Made by a program: the position numbers and the translations under genes. DNA of 64,000 nucleotides from Nostoc paludosum FACHB-159 (GTDB taxonomy: Bacteria; Cyanobacteriota; Cyanobacteriia; Cyanobacteriales; Nostocaceae). Under the pieces are notes generated by a model that saw only the letters and a list, made by a program, of their open reading frames with translations, did not search any database and was not told where the DNA came from. Of this stretch, positions 53,138 to 62,014 are shown piece by piece. The number at the start of each line of letters is the position of its first letter. The stretch's first letter is position 1. The stretch lies in the NCBI RefSeq assembly GCF_014698835.1, contig NZ_JACJTU010000017.1, positions 94,538-158,537 of the forward strand, written 5' to 3'.

Positions 53138-54079
53138 ATGAGTGTTTCTATTAGGTTACTTCAAGAGAATGAATTAGCTGCTGCTGACCACATTTTTCGG
53201 TTGGCTTTTGGTACTTTTATCGGATTACCTGAACCAACTGAGTTTTACGGGGATGCTGCTTACATACACCATCGATGGAAAGCCAACCCAAGTTCGATAT
53301 TTGCTGCTGAGATTGATGGAAAATTAATCGGGTCTAATCTAGCAATAAATTGGGGAAGCTTTGGCTATTTTGGACCGTTGAGCGTTCATCCTGACTTTTG
53401 GAACCAAGGAGTAGGACAACATCTTATTGAAGCTGCGATCGCTTACCTCACTCAATGTAATACTTCGATGATTGGACTGTTTACTTTTGCCCAAAGTCCT
53501 AAGCATCACATACTATATCAAAAATTTGGCTTTCGTCTGCGTTTTCTAACAGCAATTTTGGCAAAACAAGTACAACAATTAGAGCCAATACCACAAATAA
53601 ATAGATATTCACAGATCAGTGAGAATGAACGAACCCAAACTCTCAATGCAATTGTTAAACTCACTAATTCTATTTATGAAGGACTAGATTTATCAGGAGA
53701 AATTCAGACAGTTCAAACTCAAGAACTTGGCGATACAGTATTGTTATGGGATGACGCAGGCTTGTCAGGATTTGCAGTTTGTCACTATGGAGCAGGTACT
53801 GAGGCTGGTAGTAATACTTGCTTTGTCAGGTTTGGTGCTGTATATTCTGGGAACAATGCAGGCCAACGTTTCGAGCAGTTATTAGATTTGTGTGAAGCTT
53901 TGACCTTGGCTCAAGGAATGTCATGTTTAGTAGCTGGCGTGAATACCAGTCGAGACGAAGCTTATCGCAGAATGCTGGCTCGTGGTTTTCGCAGTGAAAT
54001 CATCGGAGTAGCAATGCATAGGCCTAACGAACCGGGATTCAATCGCCCAGATGTGTTTGCACTGGATGATTGGCGATAG
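53138..54079 (+). CDS. GNAT family N-acetyltransferase, 313 aa
   Basis: The N-terminal half is a GNAT domain with LSVHPDFWNQGVGQHLIEAA (about 84-103) and YQKFGFRLRF (about 128-137). The C-terminal half (about 170-300) looks like a second degenerate GNAT lobe, containing GAVYSGNNAGQRFEQLLDLC and MLARGFRSEIIGVAM. Two-lobed GNAT proteins of this size are known, but acceptors vary. It lies upstream of a short-chain dehydrogenase on the same strand, with repeat DNA between. Confidence 0.83.
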   Translation: MSVSIRLLQENELAAADHIFRLAFGTFIGLPEPTEFYGDAAYIHHRWKANPSSIFAAEIDGKLIGSNLAINWGSFGYFGPLSVHPDFWNQGVGQHLIEAAIAYLTQCNTSMIGLFTFAQSPKHHILYQKFGFRLRFLTAILAKQVQQLEPIPQINRYSQISENERTQTLNAIVKLTNSIYEGLDLSGEIQTVQTQELGDTVLLWDDAGLSGFAVCHYGAGTEAGSNTCFVRFGAVYSGNNAGQRFEQLLDLCEALTLAQGMSCLVAGVNTSRDEAYRRMLARGFRSEIIGVAMHRPNEPGFNRPDVFALDDWR

Positions 54080-54219
54080 TATGGGGCATGGGGGGCAGAG
54101 GGGCAGGGAGAAAGAATTCAAAGACTAACCATTTGTATCATGCATTTTGTGAAATGGTATAACAGTCAATATTCCCAATGCCCAATGCTTAGTATTGCTA
54201 CTTAATAGCTAAAATACTG

Positions 54220-55089
54220 ATGGAAAACCCAGCGGAATCTATCGTGTCTAATAACAGTACTAAAGTTTGGTTGATTACTGGTAGTTCTAGCGGCTTTGGG
54301 CGTAATTTGGCTCAAGCAGTACTTAAAAAAGGCGATCGCTTAATTGCCACTGCCCGTAAGCCCGAACAACTTCAAGATCTCGTCAATCAATACCCAGATA
54401 CAGCTAAGGCAGTTTCCCTAGATGTTACCAATCCCATCCAAGTCAAAGCAGCAGTAGATGAAGCAGTTAAGGCATTTGGACAAATTGATGTGCTGGTTAA
54501 CAATGCTGGATACGGCTTAATTGGAGCGCTAGAAGAGGTCAGTGACGAACAAATTCGCCGCAACTTTGATACCAATCTTTTCGGTGCAATTAATACTATT
54601 CGGGCAATTTTACCAATCATGAGACAGCAAAAAAGTGGGCATATCATTAATATGTCTGCAATTGCTGGATTCAGTAACGAACTAGGTTTTTCTATCTACG
54701 GTGGTGCTAAGTTCGCCTTAGAAGGGGTATCAGAAGCCTTACATGGCGAAGTTGCGCCTCTGGGTATTAAAGTGACCATTGTCGAACCAGGGCCTTTCCG
54801 TACTGATTTTATTGGGCGATCGCTTGACCGCGCTGCCAATAGTATGGACGCCTACAAACCAACTGTGGGAAAATTCTTAGAGTTCCTCGAAAAAATTGAA
54901 GGTACTCAACCAGGCGATCCAGAAAAAGCAGCTCAAGCATTAATTAAGGTGGTGGAATCAGAAAATCCACCGTTGCGCTTAGTGCTAGGTAAGTATGCCT
55001 ACAGCAAGTTCCGCAATAAAATCGCTTCTTTGACTGCTGAGTTGGATGCATGGGAAGCAGTGGCAGCAAATACTGATTTTGAAAGTTAA
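54220..55089 (+). CDS. short-chain dehydrogenase/reductase
   Basis: This is a classical SDR of 289 residues. The NAD(P)-binding motif is TGSSSGFGR (about 21-29), followed by NNAGYG (about 93-98), the catalytic Ser in INMSAIAG and the Tyr-x-x-x-Lys in YGGAKFALEG (about 162-171). The long C-terminal part is typical of the group annotated as oxidoreductases acting on unknown carbonyls. It is followed by a quinone-oxidoreductase-like gene on the same strand. Confidence 0.9.
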   Translation: MENPAESIVSNNSTKVWLITGSSSGFGRNLAQAVLKKGDRLIATARKPEQLQDLVNQYPDTAKAVSLDVTNPIQVKAAVDEAVKAFGQIDVLVNNAGYGLIGALEEVSDEQIRRNFDTNLFGAINTIRAILPIMRQQKSGHIINMSAIAGFSNELGFSIYGGAKFALEGVSEALHGEVAPLGIKVTIVEPGPFRTDFIGRSLDRAANSMDAYKPTVGKFLEFLEKIEGTQPGDPEKAAQALIKVVESENPPLRLVLGKYAYSKFRNKIASLTAELDAWEAVAANTDFES

Positions 55090-55250
55090 AATCGGGCATT
55101 GGGTATGAAAAGAAGCTCCAACAGCACGGGGAAAGCAAGGGGGAAAATGAAAAATTACTTCTTTCACCTCTGCTCCCTGCTGAGAGCTTCACTGCCTCAA
55201 TATCCTCCTCATTTCCCCATGCCCAATGCCCCATTCCCCATTCCCTATTA
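55090..55250. repeat. repeat spacer between the two dehydrogenases
   Basis: GGGCATTGGG and GGGGAAAGCAAGGGGG units face CCCCATGCCCAATGCCCC and CATTCCCC units, giving another two-armed repeat spacer. Confidence 0.6.
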
Positions 55251-55253
55251 GCT

Positions 55254-56270
55254 ATGAAAGTTTACGAAATTCAAAGCAATGCTGGCATCGATGCCCTTGC
55301 ATTAGTCCATCGCCCTGAACCAAAACCCGCACCCGGCGAAGTTTTGATTCAAGTCAAAGCAACATCTTTAAATTACCGCGATTTGCTCGTGGCTGAAGGA
55401 GCCTACGGTGCTGGACAGAAATATCCGTTAATTCCCATGTCTGATGGTGCGGGGGAAGTTGTGGCGGTGGGAGAAGGCGTGACGCGGGTGAAAGTAGGCG
55501 ATCGCGTCGCTGCTACTTTCTTCCAAGACTGGATTTATGGCTCTTTAACTAGAGAAAAAATGAAATCCGATCTCGGAGGTGGTATCGATGGAATGCTGGC
55601 TGAGTATGTCGTTTTACACCAAGACGGTTTGGTAATTCTACCAGACCATTTATCCTACGCTGAAGGTGCAACTTTGCCTTGTGCAGCAGTCACAGCGTGG
55701 CATGGATTGGTAACAAAAGGCAACATTGGCGCAGGTGATAGTGTTTTATTACTCGGTACTGGCGGCGTTTCGATTTTTGCTCTCCAATTTGCGAAGATAC
55801 ACGGTGCTAGAGCGATCGCTACTTCTAGCAGCGATGAAAAGTTAGCACGAGTCAAACAGCTTGGTGCTGATGAAACAATCAATTACAAAACAACACCAGA
55901 TTGGGAAAAGCAAGTTTACCAATTAACTAATCGCATCGGTGTAGATCATGTAATTGAGGTAGGTGGCGCAGGAACTCTACCAAAATCACTACAAGCAGTT
56001 CGCATTGGCGGACGTGTTAGTTTGATTGGCGTTTTGTCAGAAAGAGGAAGTGAAATTGATCCCATGCCAATACTTTTTAAAAGTTTAACAGTTCAAGGAA
56101 TTTATGTTGGCAGTCGGGAAATGTTTGAAGCAATGAATCAGACAATACAACACCATCAAATAAAACCGATTATCGATAGAATTTTTCCATTTGATGAAGC
56201 GCGGGAAGCATATCGTTACCTCAAAAGTGCAGCTCACTTCGGTAAAGTTGTTATTAGCATAAATTCATAA
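55254..56270 (+). CDS. NAD(P)-dependent medium-chain alcohol dehydrogenase/quinone oxidoreductase-like
   Basis: The 338-residue protein is a medium-chain reductase. It has a GroES-like N-terminus (PGEVLIQVKATSLNYRDLLV), the ALPCAAVTAWHGL-type hinge (as LPCAAVTAWHGL, about 140-151) and a Rossmann domain (LLLGTGGVSIFALQFAK). The structural-zinc Cys cluster is absent, which suggests the zinc-independent quinone oxidoreductase group. The preceding SDR is separated by about 165 bases of repeat DNA, so co-transcription is possible. Confidence 0.9.
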   Translation: MKVYEIQSNAGIDALALVHRPEPKPAPGEVLIQVKATSLNYRDLLVAEGAYGAGQKYPLIPMSDGAGEVVAVGEGVTRVKVGDRVAATFFQDWIYGSLTREKMKSDLGGGIDGMLAEYVVLHQDGLVILPDHLSYAEGATLPCAAVTAWHGLVTKGNIGAGDSVLLLGTGGVSIFALQFAKIHGARAIATSSSDEKLARVKQLGADETINYKTTPDWEKQVYQLTNRIGVDHVIEVGGAGTLPKSLQAVRIGGRVSLIGVLSERGSEIDPMPILFKSLTVQGIYVGSREMFEAMNQTIQHHQIKPIIDRIFPFDEAREAYRYLKSAAHFGKVVISINS

Positions 56271-56391
56271 AACAGCCTCACCAAGAAATAGTATTAGGAC
56301 ATAAACCAATCATAAAAATTCCATAAAAATTGACTTTCAAGCCTATTGCCTATTGCCTGTTGCCTACTGCCTATTAACTATTGCCATCGTC

Positions 56392-57993
56392 CTAATCTAA
56401 CGTCTGTTTTTCTAACTTCTGTTCTTTTTGCGTTTGACTCTCAGTGGGTGAATTTTGCTTTTCCAGTGTTGGCACTACAACAGTAGAAGGATCTGTGGCT
56501 GGGGGTCTGAATTCCCGTGGCAGTGGTTCTGATGGTATTACTACGGAATTTGCAGGAATTACAGGTTTAGGAGGAGCAGAATTTTCATTAGAGGTTGGCG
56601 AGTTATTATTTGGTGATGTTGGCGCAGAAGTTTTGCGAGATGAGCGAATTGCCCGCAGTTTTTCGACTAGCGTGGGTGTAGGAGCAACGGTAGGCGAAGG
56701 CGAAGGTGCTGATTGTTCAAAATTACTGCGTTGTGATTCTGTTGTGGGGCTGCTGCTAGAAGATTCTGCCTGGGAAGAAGGACGATTACGCCGACGCTGC
56801 CTGACATTAGAGATGGGTGCAGATTCGCTTTTTGAGGTGGTGTTCTCTGGATTTCTAGAGGAGGCTGAATTAGGTACTTTGGCAGCTGGTTCTTGAGTAG
56901 GCTGTTGAAAAAGTGGTTTGGCGGTTGGCTGCGGCTGAGATTTCGGTAACATGCTAGTAATGCCAAAACCTGCTGTAGCGGCAACTATAGCTACACCCAT
57001 ACCAAGAAATATTTTAGATGACTGCTGTTTTGGAGCGTGTGAAGTTTTCTTGGCGTTGGCACTAGCCTTGCCTTCAGGCATCGCTTTTTTGCCACCTTTG
57101 CCAATGAGAGTTTGTGGCTGTTGAACAGATAAATTAATAGTTTGCACCGCAGAAGTGGGTAAAGCTTGAGGTGCAACATTCACCCCACTCCCTGGTAGCA
57201 ATTGCAGCCACTCGGCAACAGTCGCCGGACGAAAACGAGATTCTACAGCCATACCACGCATTATTGCTTGGTTGACAGCAGCACTCAAATGTGGTTGCAG
57301 TTCGCGGGGGGATGGCATTTGTTCGCGATCGCGCAATAATGCTGGCATGGGAACTTGAGCTGTTAACAGTGCATACAAGGTTGCTGCTAAACCATAAACA
57401 TCCGTGGCAGGTGTGCGTGGTGCTTGGGTTAGGTACTGCTCAATGGGGGAATAACCCTCAGAAACTAAACCCGTATGAGTCTGTCTCACTCCGCCATTAA
57501 ATTCCCTGGCAATGCCAAAATCAATCAATACTACTTCCTGAGTTCCTTGGCGCAAGATGATATTATCTGGTTTAATATCCCGGTGCAGCAAACCGTTATT
57601 GTGTACTACCTGCAAGGCTGCGCCAATTTGCTGAATATAATGAATTGCTGTGACTTCAGGCAAAGGTATTCCTGGTAATACAAATGCGTCGCCCAAAGTT
57701 TCCCCAGGAATGTATTCCATCACCATGTAAGGCAACCCAGCTTCCACAAAAAAATCGCTGACTCGGACTATGTTTGGGTGGATACAAGTAGCTAATCGTC
57801 TGGCTTCATCTTGGAATTGGCGCTCGAACTTGGCAAAATCAGGATGTTGTCGCAGCCGTTCATTGATGGTTTTCATCACCACTTCCTGACCCAAGTAGTG
57901 ATGCTTAGCTTTGTACGTAATGCCAAAGCCACCACGCCCTATTTCTTGGATTAGGGTATATTTTCCATCTTGTAAAATTGTGCCTGCTAACAT
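56392..57993 (-). CDS. membrane-anchored serine/threonine protein kinase
   Basis: Residues 10-270 form a Hanks-type kinase with the glycine loop GRGGFGITYKAK (19-30), Lys41, HRDIKPDN (137-144) and DFG (158-160), so it is likely active. A membrane helix lies at about 328-349. The external part (350-533) is low-complexity Ser/Pro/Thr/Gln with an Arg-Arg-Arg patch and no recognisable sensor domain. Cyanobacteria carry many such kinases. The substrate is unknown. Confidence 0.93.
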   Translation of the reverse strand: MLAGTILQDGKYTLIQEIGRGGFGITYKAKHHYLGQEVVMKTINERLRQHPDFAKFERQFQDEARRLATCIHPNIVRVSDFFVEAGLPYMVMEYIPGETLGDAFVLPGIPLPEVTAIHYIQQIGAALQVVHNNGLLHRDIKPDNIILRQGTQEVVLIDFGIAREFNGGVRQTHTGLVSEGYSPIEQYLTQAPRTPATDVYGLAATLYALLTAQVPMPALLRDREQMPSPRELQPHLSAAVNQAIMRGMAVESRFRPATVAEWLQLLPGSGVNVAPQALPTSAVQTINLSVQQPQTLIGKGGKKAMPEGKASANAKKTSHAPKQQSSKIFLGMGVAIVAATAGFGITSMLPKSQPQPTAKPLFQQPTQEPAAKVPNSASSRNPENTTSKSESAPISNVRQRRRNRPSSQAESSSSSPTTESQRSNFEQSAPSPSPTVAPTPTLVEKLRAIRSSRKTSAPTSPNNNSPTSNENSAPPKPVIPANSVVIPSEPLPREFRPPATDPSTVVVPTLEKQNSPTESQTQKEQKLEKQTLD

Positions 57994-58601
57994 AGAGAGT
58001 CCTGAGTCTTGAGTGAGCAGATAACTAGCGAATCTTAAGTCTTGAGGGATTTCTCAAAAATTTTCCCATATTTTTTGAAAAGGCAAGACTATTGCCTGTT
58101 TATTTACGGGATGATTTAGTTTTTGGAATTCCCTGGGCAGGAAAAACCTGCCCAACGATCGCAATCAGCTATTACGCTTTTAAATTGCACGTTCACTCAT
58201 GAGGTTGGTTAACTGTTGACGGTTGACAGTTAACCATCAACAGCGAACAGCCAACATGAAAAGATTTGCCGCGTTAAATGTAAGGGCAATATTGTTTTAT
58301 CTTTTTCATAGGATAACGCGACGTGAAGAAATCCTGAAGTAGGAAACATACTCAAGTTGTCTTTTACCTCCGTAATCTTAGGGAGGAATTACGACTTGAC
58401 TAGCCGCTTGCTACAACCTCAAACAGCAACCTACCCTAGATTACTTAAAATTTTTTATATATAGCATTACTAAATTAATCGTTGAGGTAGGCAATAGGCA
58501 ATCTTATTTTTTCACGAATGCTTGTGGATTGCTATATCATTTATGATTCCTATATGATTATCGTTGTTGATAGAAAATAATAACCTGGATTATAGCTAAC
58601 A
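57994..58601. other. intergenic region between the kinase and DUF3598 genes
   Basis: There are 608 bases without a gene. A hairpin TGGGCAGG/CCTGCCCA lies at 58134-58154. A GGTTAACTGT...ACAGTTAACC inverted repeat lies near 58205-58233, resembling the one at 29664-29702. The divergent promoters must be here. Confidence 0.45.
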
Positions 58602-59339
58602 ATGAATTCAGACACAATAACAAATGCCCAACTTCAAAACTGGGAGAATTTTTGCAGTCATCTTGGAGACTGGCATGGAACTTGGAACGTTTATAACTTA
58701 GAGGGTGAATTAATTAGGTCTCATCAATGTATCAGAAGCTTCCATTTAAGCAGTGATGGCAATGAAATCAATCATCAAAATTATTCTACCTATGCTGATG
58801 GAACAAATAAATTAGAAACCTATGGCCCTCATAAAAAACCTCATCTTAAATCTCTTCATTTTCACAATAGTTTTTCATGGGGTTCTCAAGAAGTAAATCC
58901 TGGCTCAATGTTCTTTTTTGAGACTGGTTTTAAGCATCAAGATACGCGTAGAAGTGCAGTCGCCAGATACAACGAAAATAACACTTTAGATATTCTGATA
59001 ATTTCCGAACATCTGGGAGGTATAGTTGATGAACCTTCTCTACCTACTGCAAATCAATTCAGTGGTTGGCAAGGAACAATAACCAAGATGAAGCCTGACT
59101 GGATAGTATCACCCGCAGTCCCAACTTCATGGATAAAACTAGAAGATTTAAATAAAAATTATCTCAGCTTGCACTTGAAAGATGGCGTATCAATAAGTAT
59201 CCCACGATATATAAAAAGCGAAACAGAGTTTTTTTTGGCGGTAGAATGGCTTGTAAAGCCTACTTTATTGCTTCGAGGTATTCGCCATTTCAATATATCT
59301 GGATTTACCAGCTTTAACTTAGAAATATTCCAGCGTTGA
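58602..59339 (+). CDS. DUF3598 family protein, 245 aa
   Basis: The N-terminal block QNWENFCSHLGDWHGTWNVY (about 12-31) followed by beta-rich sequence resembles cyanobacterial DUF3598 proteins, which are lipocalin-like in predicted fold. The C-terminal third (LHLKDGVSISIPRYI) is also typical. No signal peptide is present. No activity is known to me for this group. Confidence 0.75.
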   Translation: MNSDTITNAQLQNWENFCSHLGDWHGTWNVYNLEGELIRSHQCIRSFHLSSDGNEINHQNYSTYADGTNKLETYGPHKKPHLKSLHFHNSFSWGSQEVNPGSMFFFETGFKHQDTRRSAVARYNENNTLDILIISEHLGGIVDEPSLPTANQFSGWQGTITKMKPDWIVSPAVPTSWIKLEDLNKNYLSLHLKDGVSISIPRYIKSETEFFLAVEWLVKPTLLLRGIRHFNISGFTSFNLEIFQR

Positions 59340-59892
59340 TACCAAGAATAGAAAAAGAAGTATAAGGCTACTATTTGATTTTCCAAAATACAAGTAGGCT
59401 ATGTTAGCGCCGAAAGTACGACACAAAGTTTCAAAAAATGGTGCGTTAGGATGAAATCCGTAACGCACCCTACTGGCGTGGCACAGCTAAAATGTTGCAA
59501 TAAGTTTTCTTGTAGTGTGGGCATCTTGCCCGCACTGGACGGGCGAGACGCCCATCCCACAAGAGTTTTCTAATTGTCAATTTCCAATTTTTTTAACCCC
59601 TGAATTCTTTACGGCTAATAGCCAACAGCGAAAACAATTTCATGTACACTTGGGCAAAGCTCAGCGATCTGGTGAATTTATACCGCAATTGGGCAACGCC
59701 TAAAAAATCCCAAGGAGCAAAGCAGCCAAATTCTCTAGCAATACCCAATGCCCCATGCCCACCTACTACTAAAAATTGGTGAGAGAGTTGACCTGGGGAA
59801 CATCCTAGAGTGAAGATAATAGGGTTATATCTGTTGCCAAAGTACTAAAGATATCTGATATCGCTTGATTTTTTTTTCGTTTCCCTGGTTTT
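59340..59892. repeat. repeat-rich intergenic region
   Basis: The region holds an inverted repeat GGTGCGTTA...TAACGCACC (59440-59469), a GTGGGCATCTTGCCCGC/GGGCGAGACGCCCATCCCAC repeat pair (about 59516-59562) and CCCAATGCCCCATGCCC units (about 59742-59760). A 62-codon frame at 59515-59703 is made of repeat DNA and is not called a gene. Confidence 0.6.
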
Positions 59893-59951
59893 GGGGTAAA
59901 AGCGGAGCATGAGGCCGATACACCTTAATGCGGCAAAAAACTTAGAAAAGT

Positions 59952-60038
59952 ATGCACGGAATGGCTAAAACGTGCCTGGACGCGGAGGGTTCAATGCGCC
60001 GTCGCACCCCTGTGAAGCGTCAAGAAATAGCTGATTAA
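59952..60038 (+). other. GC-rich segment with a 28-codon ORF upstream of ftrV
   Basis: A 28-codon frame reads MHGMAKTCLDAEGSMRRRTP, then VKRQEIAD. It lies in an unusually GC-rich stretch (about 59900-60030) in otherwise AT-rich DNA, ending 78 bases before the ftrV start. The same stretch can pair with itself (GTGC...GCAC and GACG...CGTC around 59972-60007). It could be a leader peptide, a structured RNA or neither. Confidence 0.25.
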
Positions 60039-60116
60039 ATCAAATTTGAGGCGATTTAATCATATATTTTGTAGCAGATACTTGTGGAAAAGCAAATGCT
60101 AGGTGTAAATGTTGTT

Positions 60117-60338
60117 ATGAAAGTTGGCGATCGCGTGCGCGTTAAAGATTCGGTGGTAATCTATCATCATCCAGAACATCGAAATCAGCCTTTTGACCTC
60201 AAAGGCACAGAAGGCGAAGTGATAGGTATTGTCACTCAATGGCAAGGTAGACCTGTAAGCGCTAATCTGCCGATTTTAGTGCAGTTTACTAAAAAATTTA
60301 AAGCTCATTTACGTGAAAATGAATTAGAAGTCATTTAA
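60117..60338 (+). CDS. ftrV: ferredoxin-thioredoxin reductase variable chain
   Basis: FtrV is the small, SH3-like variable subunit that pairs with the catalytic [4Fe-4S] chain FtrC to reduce thioredoxin with ferredoxin electrons. The 73-residue protein has VGDRVRVKDSVVIYHHPEHR and the closing FKAHLRENELEVI, both diagnostic. The ATG at 60117 is chosen because homologues begin MKVGDRV; the frame opens 11 codons earlier. The last 8 bases overlap the end of a convergent gene. Confidence 0.92.
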   Translation: MKVGDRVRVKDSVVIYHHPEHRNQPFDLKGTEGEVIGIVTQWQGRPVSANLPILVQFTKKFKAHLRENELEVI

Positions 60339-60561
60339 TTGATCGGCGGCGAAACCACTGGAAAATATTCAGTTCGCCGCGCATTTTTTGTAAGTCTTGT
60401 CGATTACGTTCTGCTGTAGAGTAATACCATTCACAATAACGCCGAAACTCTGCCCGCGTCTGAATTTCATGATAAAACTGATGTGTTGTTTGGTAAGCGG
60501 CAAAAGCTTCGTCAATTTGGGGTGGAGGCGATGGAATAATATAAGGTAAATTTTTAGACAT
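60331..60561 (-). CDS. conserved hypothetical protein, 76 aa
   Basis: The small basic protein starts MSKNLPYIIPSPPPQIDEAF and has an aromatic, charged helical core (HQFYHEIQTRAEFRRYCEWY). Its ATG lies 8 bases after the ydcF-like stop, so the two are likely an operon. Its 3' end overlaps ftrV tail to tail by 8 bases. I know of no assigned function. Confidence 0.65.
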   Translation of the reverse strand: MSKNLPYIIPSPPPQIDEAFAAYQTTHQFYHEIQTRAEFRRYCEWYYSTAERNRQDLQKMRGELNIFQWFRRRSIK

Positions 60562-60569
60562 AATCTTAA

Positions 60570-61361
60570 TTAAAGCCAACCGCGTAACCAATACACGAAA
60601 GAACCAATGTACTCTTTTAAACCTGTGGTAAATTGGTGCAGGTTGTCGGTATCAGGTAATAAATTCAGTATAGCGGCTTTGGGAGTGCTGCCGAGTTCTT
60701 GCAGTTCGCCCTCACTGACGAGAAAATCAGTCGGTGCAGGAATAACGTTAATTCCTTGACGTTGAAAAATCTTGAGCGATCGCGGCATATGCATTGCCGA
60801 AGTGACTAATAATACTTTTTTAATCCCACGCGCTTCCAGAATTTTTCGGACATTTACAGCATTTTCATAAGTATTTAAAGATAATGGTTCCTGAATAATT
60901 ACCTGGGATGGAATACCAATAGATGTGAGGATTGTTGCCATATCTGCTGATTCTGGCGAACCGCTACCACGCCAATCGATGCGCCCGCCGCTGAGGATGA
61001 TTACGGGTGCTTTTTTTTGGCGATAAAGTTGGGCGGCGTAAATGACGCGATCGCCTGATTCACTCAAATCAACGGTAGGTCTGGGAGGAAAGGCTGATTT
61101 GGTAGCGCCACCCAAAACCACAATCGCTTCTGCATTGGGTATTTGGGCTGGGGTGAGATTTTGCCATTCTAGCGATCGCACTAGGGATTTAGCAATCCAA
61201 GCATTGCTGCAAAACAGCAGTAAAGTTAGTGCCAGAGTAATGGCGATCGCTGCGATGCGCGGCCGTTTCCACAATGTGACTAATGCTACTATCAAACTTA
61301 CACAAGCCAGCCCTAGTGGATAAAAAAATAGTGGCAGTAATTTAGAGAGGTATAAAAACAT
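60570..61361 (-). CDS. YdcF family (DUF218) membrane protein
   Basis: From the ATG at 61361 the 263-residue protein has two membrane helices (about 5-30 and 34-55) and a DUF218 domain. The domain shows AEAIVVLGGATKSA (about 76-89), VIILSGGRIDW (about 117-127), EPLSLNTYENAVNVRKIL and LVTSAMHMPRS. YdcF/SanA-like proteins are implicated in envelope integrity, with no proven activity. The frame continues upstream through a 9-bp repeat (giving VWEVWE...), which I reject as coding. Confidence 0.85.
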   Translation of the reverse strand: MFLYLSKLLPLFFYPLGLACVSLIVALVTLWKRPRIAAIAITLALTLLLFCSNAWIAKSLVRSLEWQNLTPAQIPNAEAIVVLGGATKSAFPPRPTVDLSESGDRVIYAAQLYRQKKAPVIILSGGRIDWRGSGSPESADMATILTSIGIPSQVIIQEPLSLNTYENAVNVRKILEARGIKKVLLVTSAMHMPRSLKIFQRQGINVIPAPTDFLVSEGELQELGSTPKAAILNLLPDTDNLHQFTTGLKEYIGSFVYWLRGWL

Positions 61362-61375
61362 ATTGGGTATTAGGG

Positions 61376-61497
61376 ACTGGGGACTGGGGAGATGGGGGAG
61401 TCTGGGGAGTGTGGGGGGAAAGATTTCTTCCCCATCCTCCCACACCTCCCACACCTCCCACACCTCCCACACCTCCCACACCTCCCCATGCCCAATT
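61376..61497. repeat. two-armed 9-bp repeat element (second copy)
   Basis: A left arm GGGGACTGGGGAGATGGGGG, a spacer containing GGGGGGAAAGATTTCTTCCC, and a right arm of about five CTCCCACAC units ending CCCCATGCCCAAT reproduce the layout and orientation of the element at 47311-47540. Confidence 0.88.
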
Positions 61498-61498
61498 A

Positions 61499-62002
61499 CT
61501 ATCTTTGCCAAAACCTGAAATTAACACTTCCACTAGTACGACGGGAACGGCGGGTGGGTCTTCTTGTTTGGCGTTTGTTGATCCTTTCGTTGGATTCTTC
61601 AGTTGCAGTTTCTGGTGATTCTTCAACTTGCAGTTGAGTTTTAGCTTCTTCTTTACTTCCCCACCAAGCAGTAATCCAACCTCCACCCAAAGCGGCTATT
61701 GCACCCAGGAAGATACTCATCGGTGCAGGATACCCCAAAGATACAAAGCCAAGCATGAAAAATAACCAATATTTCAATCCTGTATCAACGCCATCAGAGG
61801 AGGCTACAGTTGGGGCTTGAGAGCTATTATTGGTTGCATTTGTAATCCAGCTTAAGATGAAACCCCCCAATATTCCTAAGAAGATGCTCAGGGGTACAGC
61901 CGAGCCGGTCATGATTAATATAAATGTTAGAAATGCCCCAAATAATAGTTGAGAAAAGAAGCTCGGAGAAATAGTGAAAAAGTCGTTCTTTTTGTCTGCC
62001 AT
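61499..62002 (-). CDS. small membrane protein of unknown function, 167 aa
   Basis: Two similar hydrophobic hairpins lie at about residues 16-55 and 78-112, each with an S(I)FLGxxxxxGG(F/W)I pattern (PLSIFLGILGGFILSWIT and PMSIFLGAIAALGGGWITAW), suggesting an internal duplication. The tail is very basic (NKRQTRRPTRRSRR) and probably cytoplasmic. I do not recognise the family. It lies between the fused kinase gene and the ydcF-like gene on the same strand; the 12-base gap to the kinase gene suggests co-transcription. Confidence 0.7.
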   Translation of the reverse strand: MADKKNDFFTISPSFFSQLLFGAFLTFILIMTGSAVPLSIFLGILGGFILSWITNATNNSSQAPTVASSDGVDTGLKYWLFFMLGFVSLGYPAPMSIFLGAIAALGGGWITAWWGSKEEAKTQLQVEESPETATEESNERINKRQTRRPTRRSRRTSGSVNFRFWQR

Positions 62003-62014
62003 AAAGTAAAAAAG

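Noticed and set aside
59515..59703. 62-codon frame with GETPIPQEF
   Set aside because: The DNA is a dispersed GTGGGCATCTTGCCC-type repeat, so the frame is incidental.
59971..60010. tRNA- or tmRNA-like 3' end (CTGGACGCGG and GGGTTCAAT)
   Set aside because: No acceptor stem, anticodon arm or CCA context can be assembled around it.
61362..61511. N-terminal extension of the YdcF protein containing VWEVWE repeats
   Set aside because: It is encoded by the repeat element; the ATG at 61361 starts directly before the first membrane helix.
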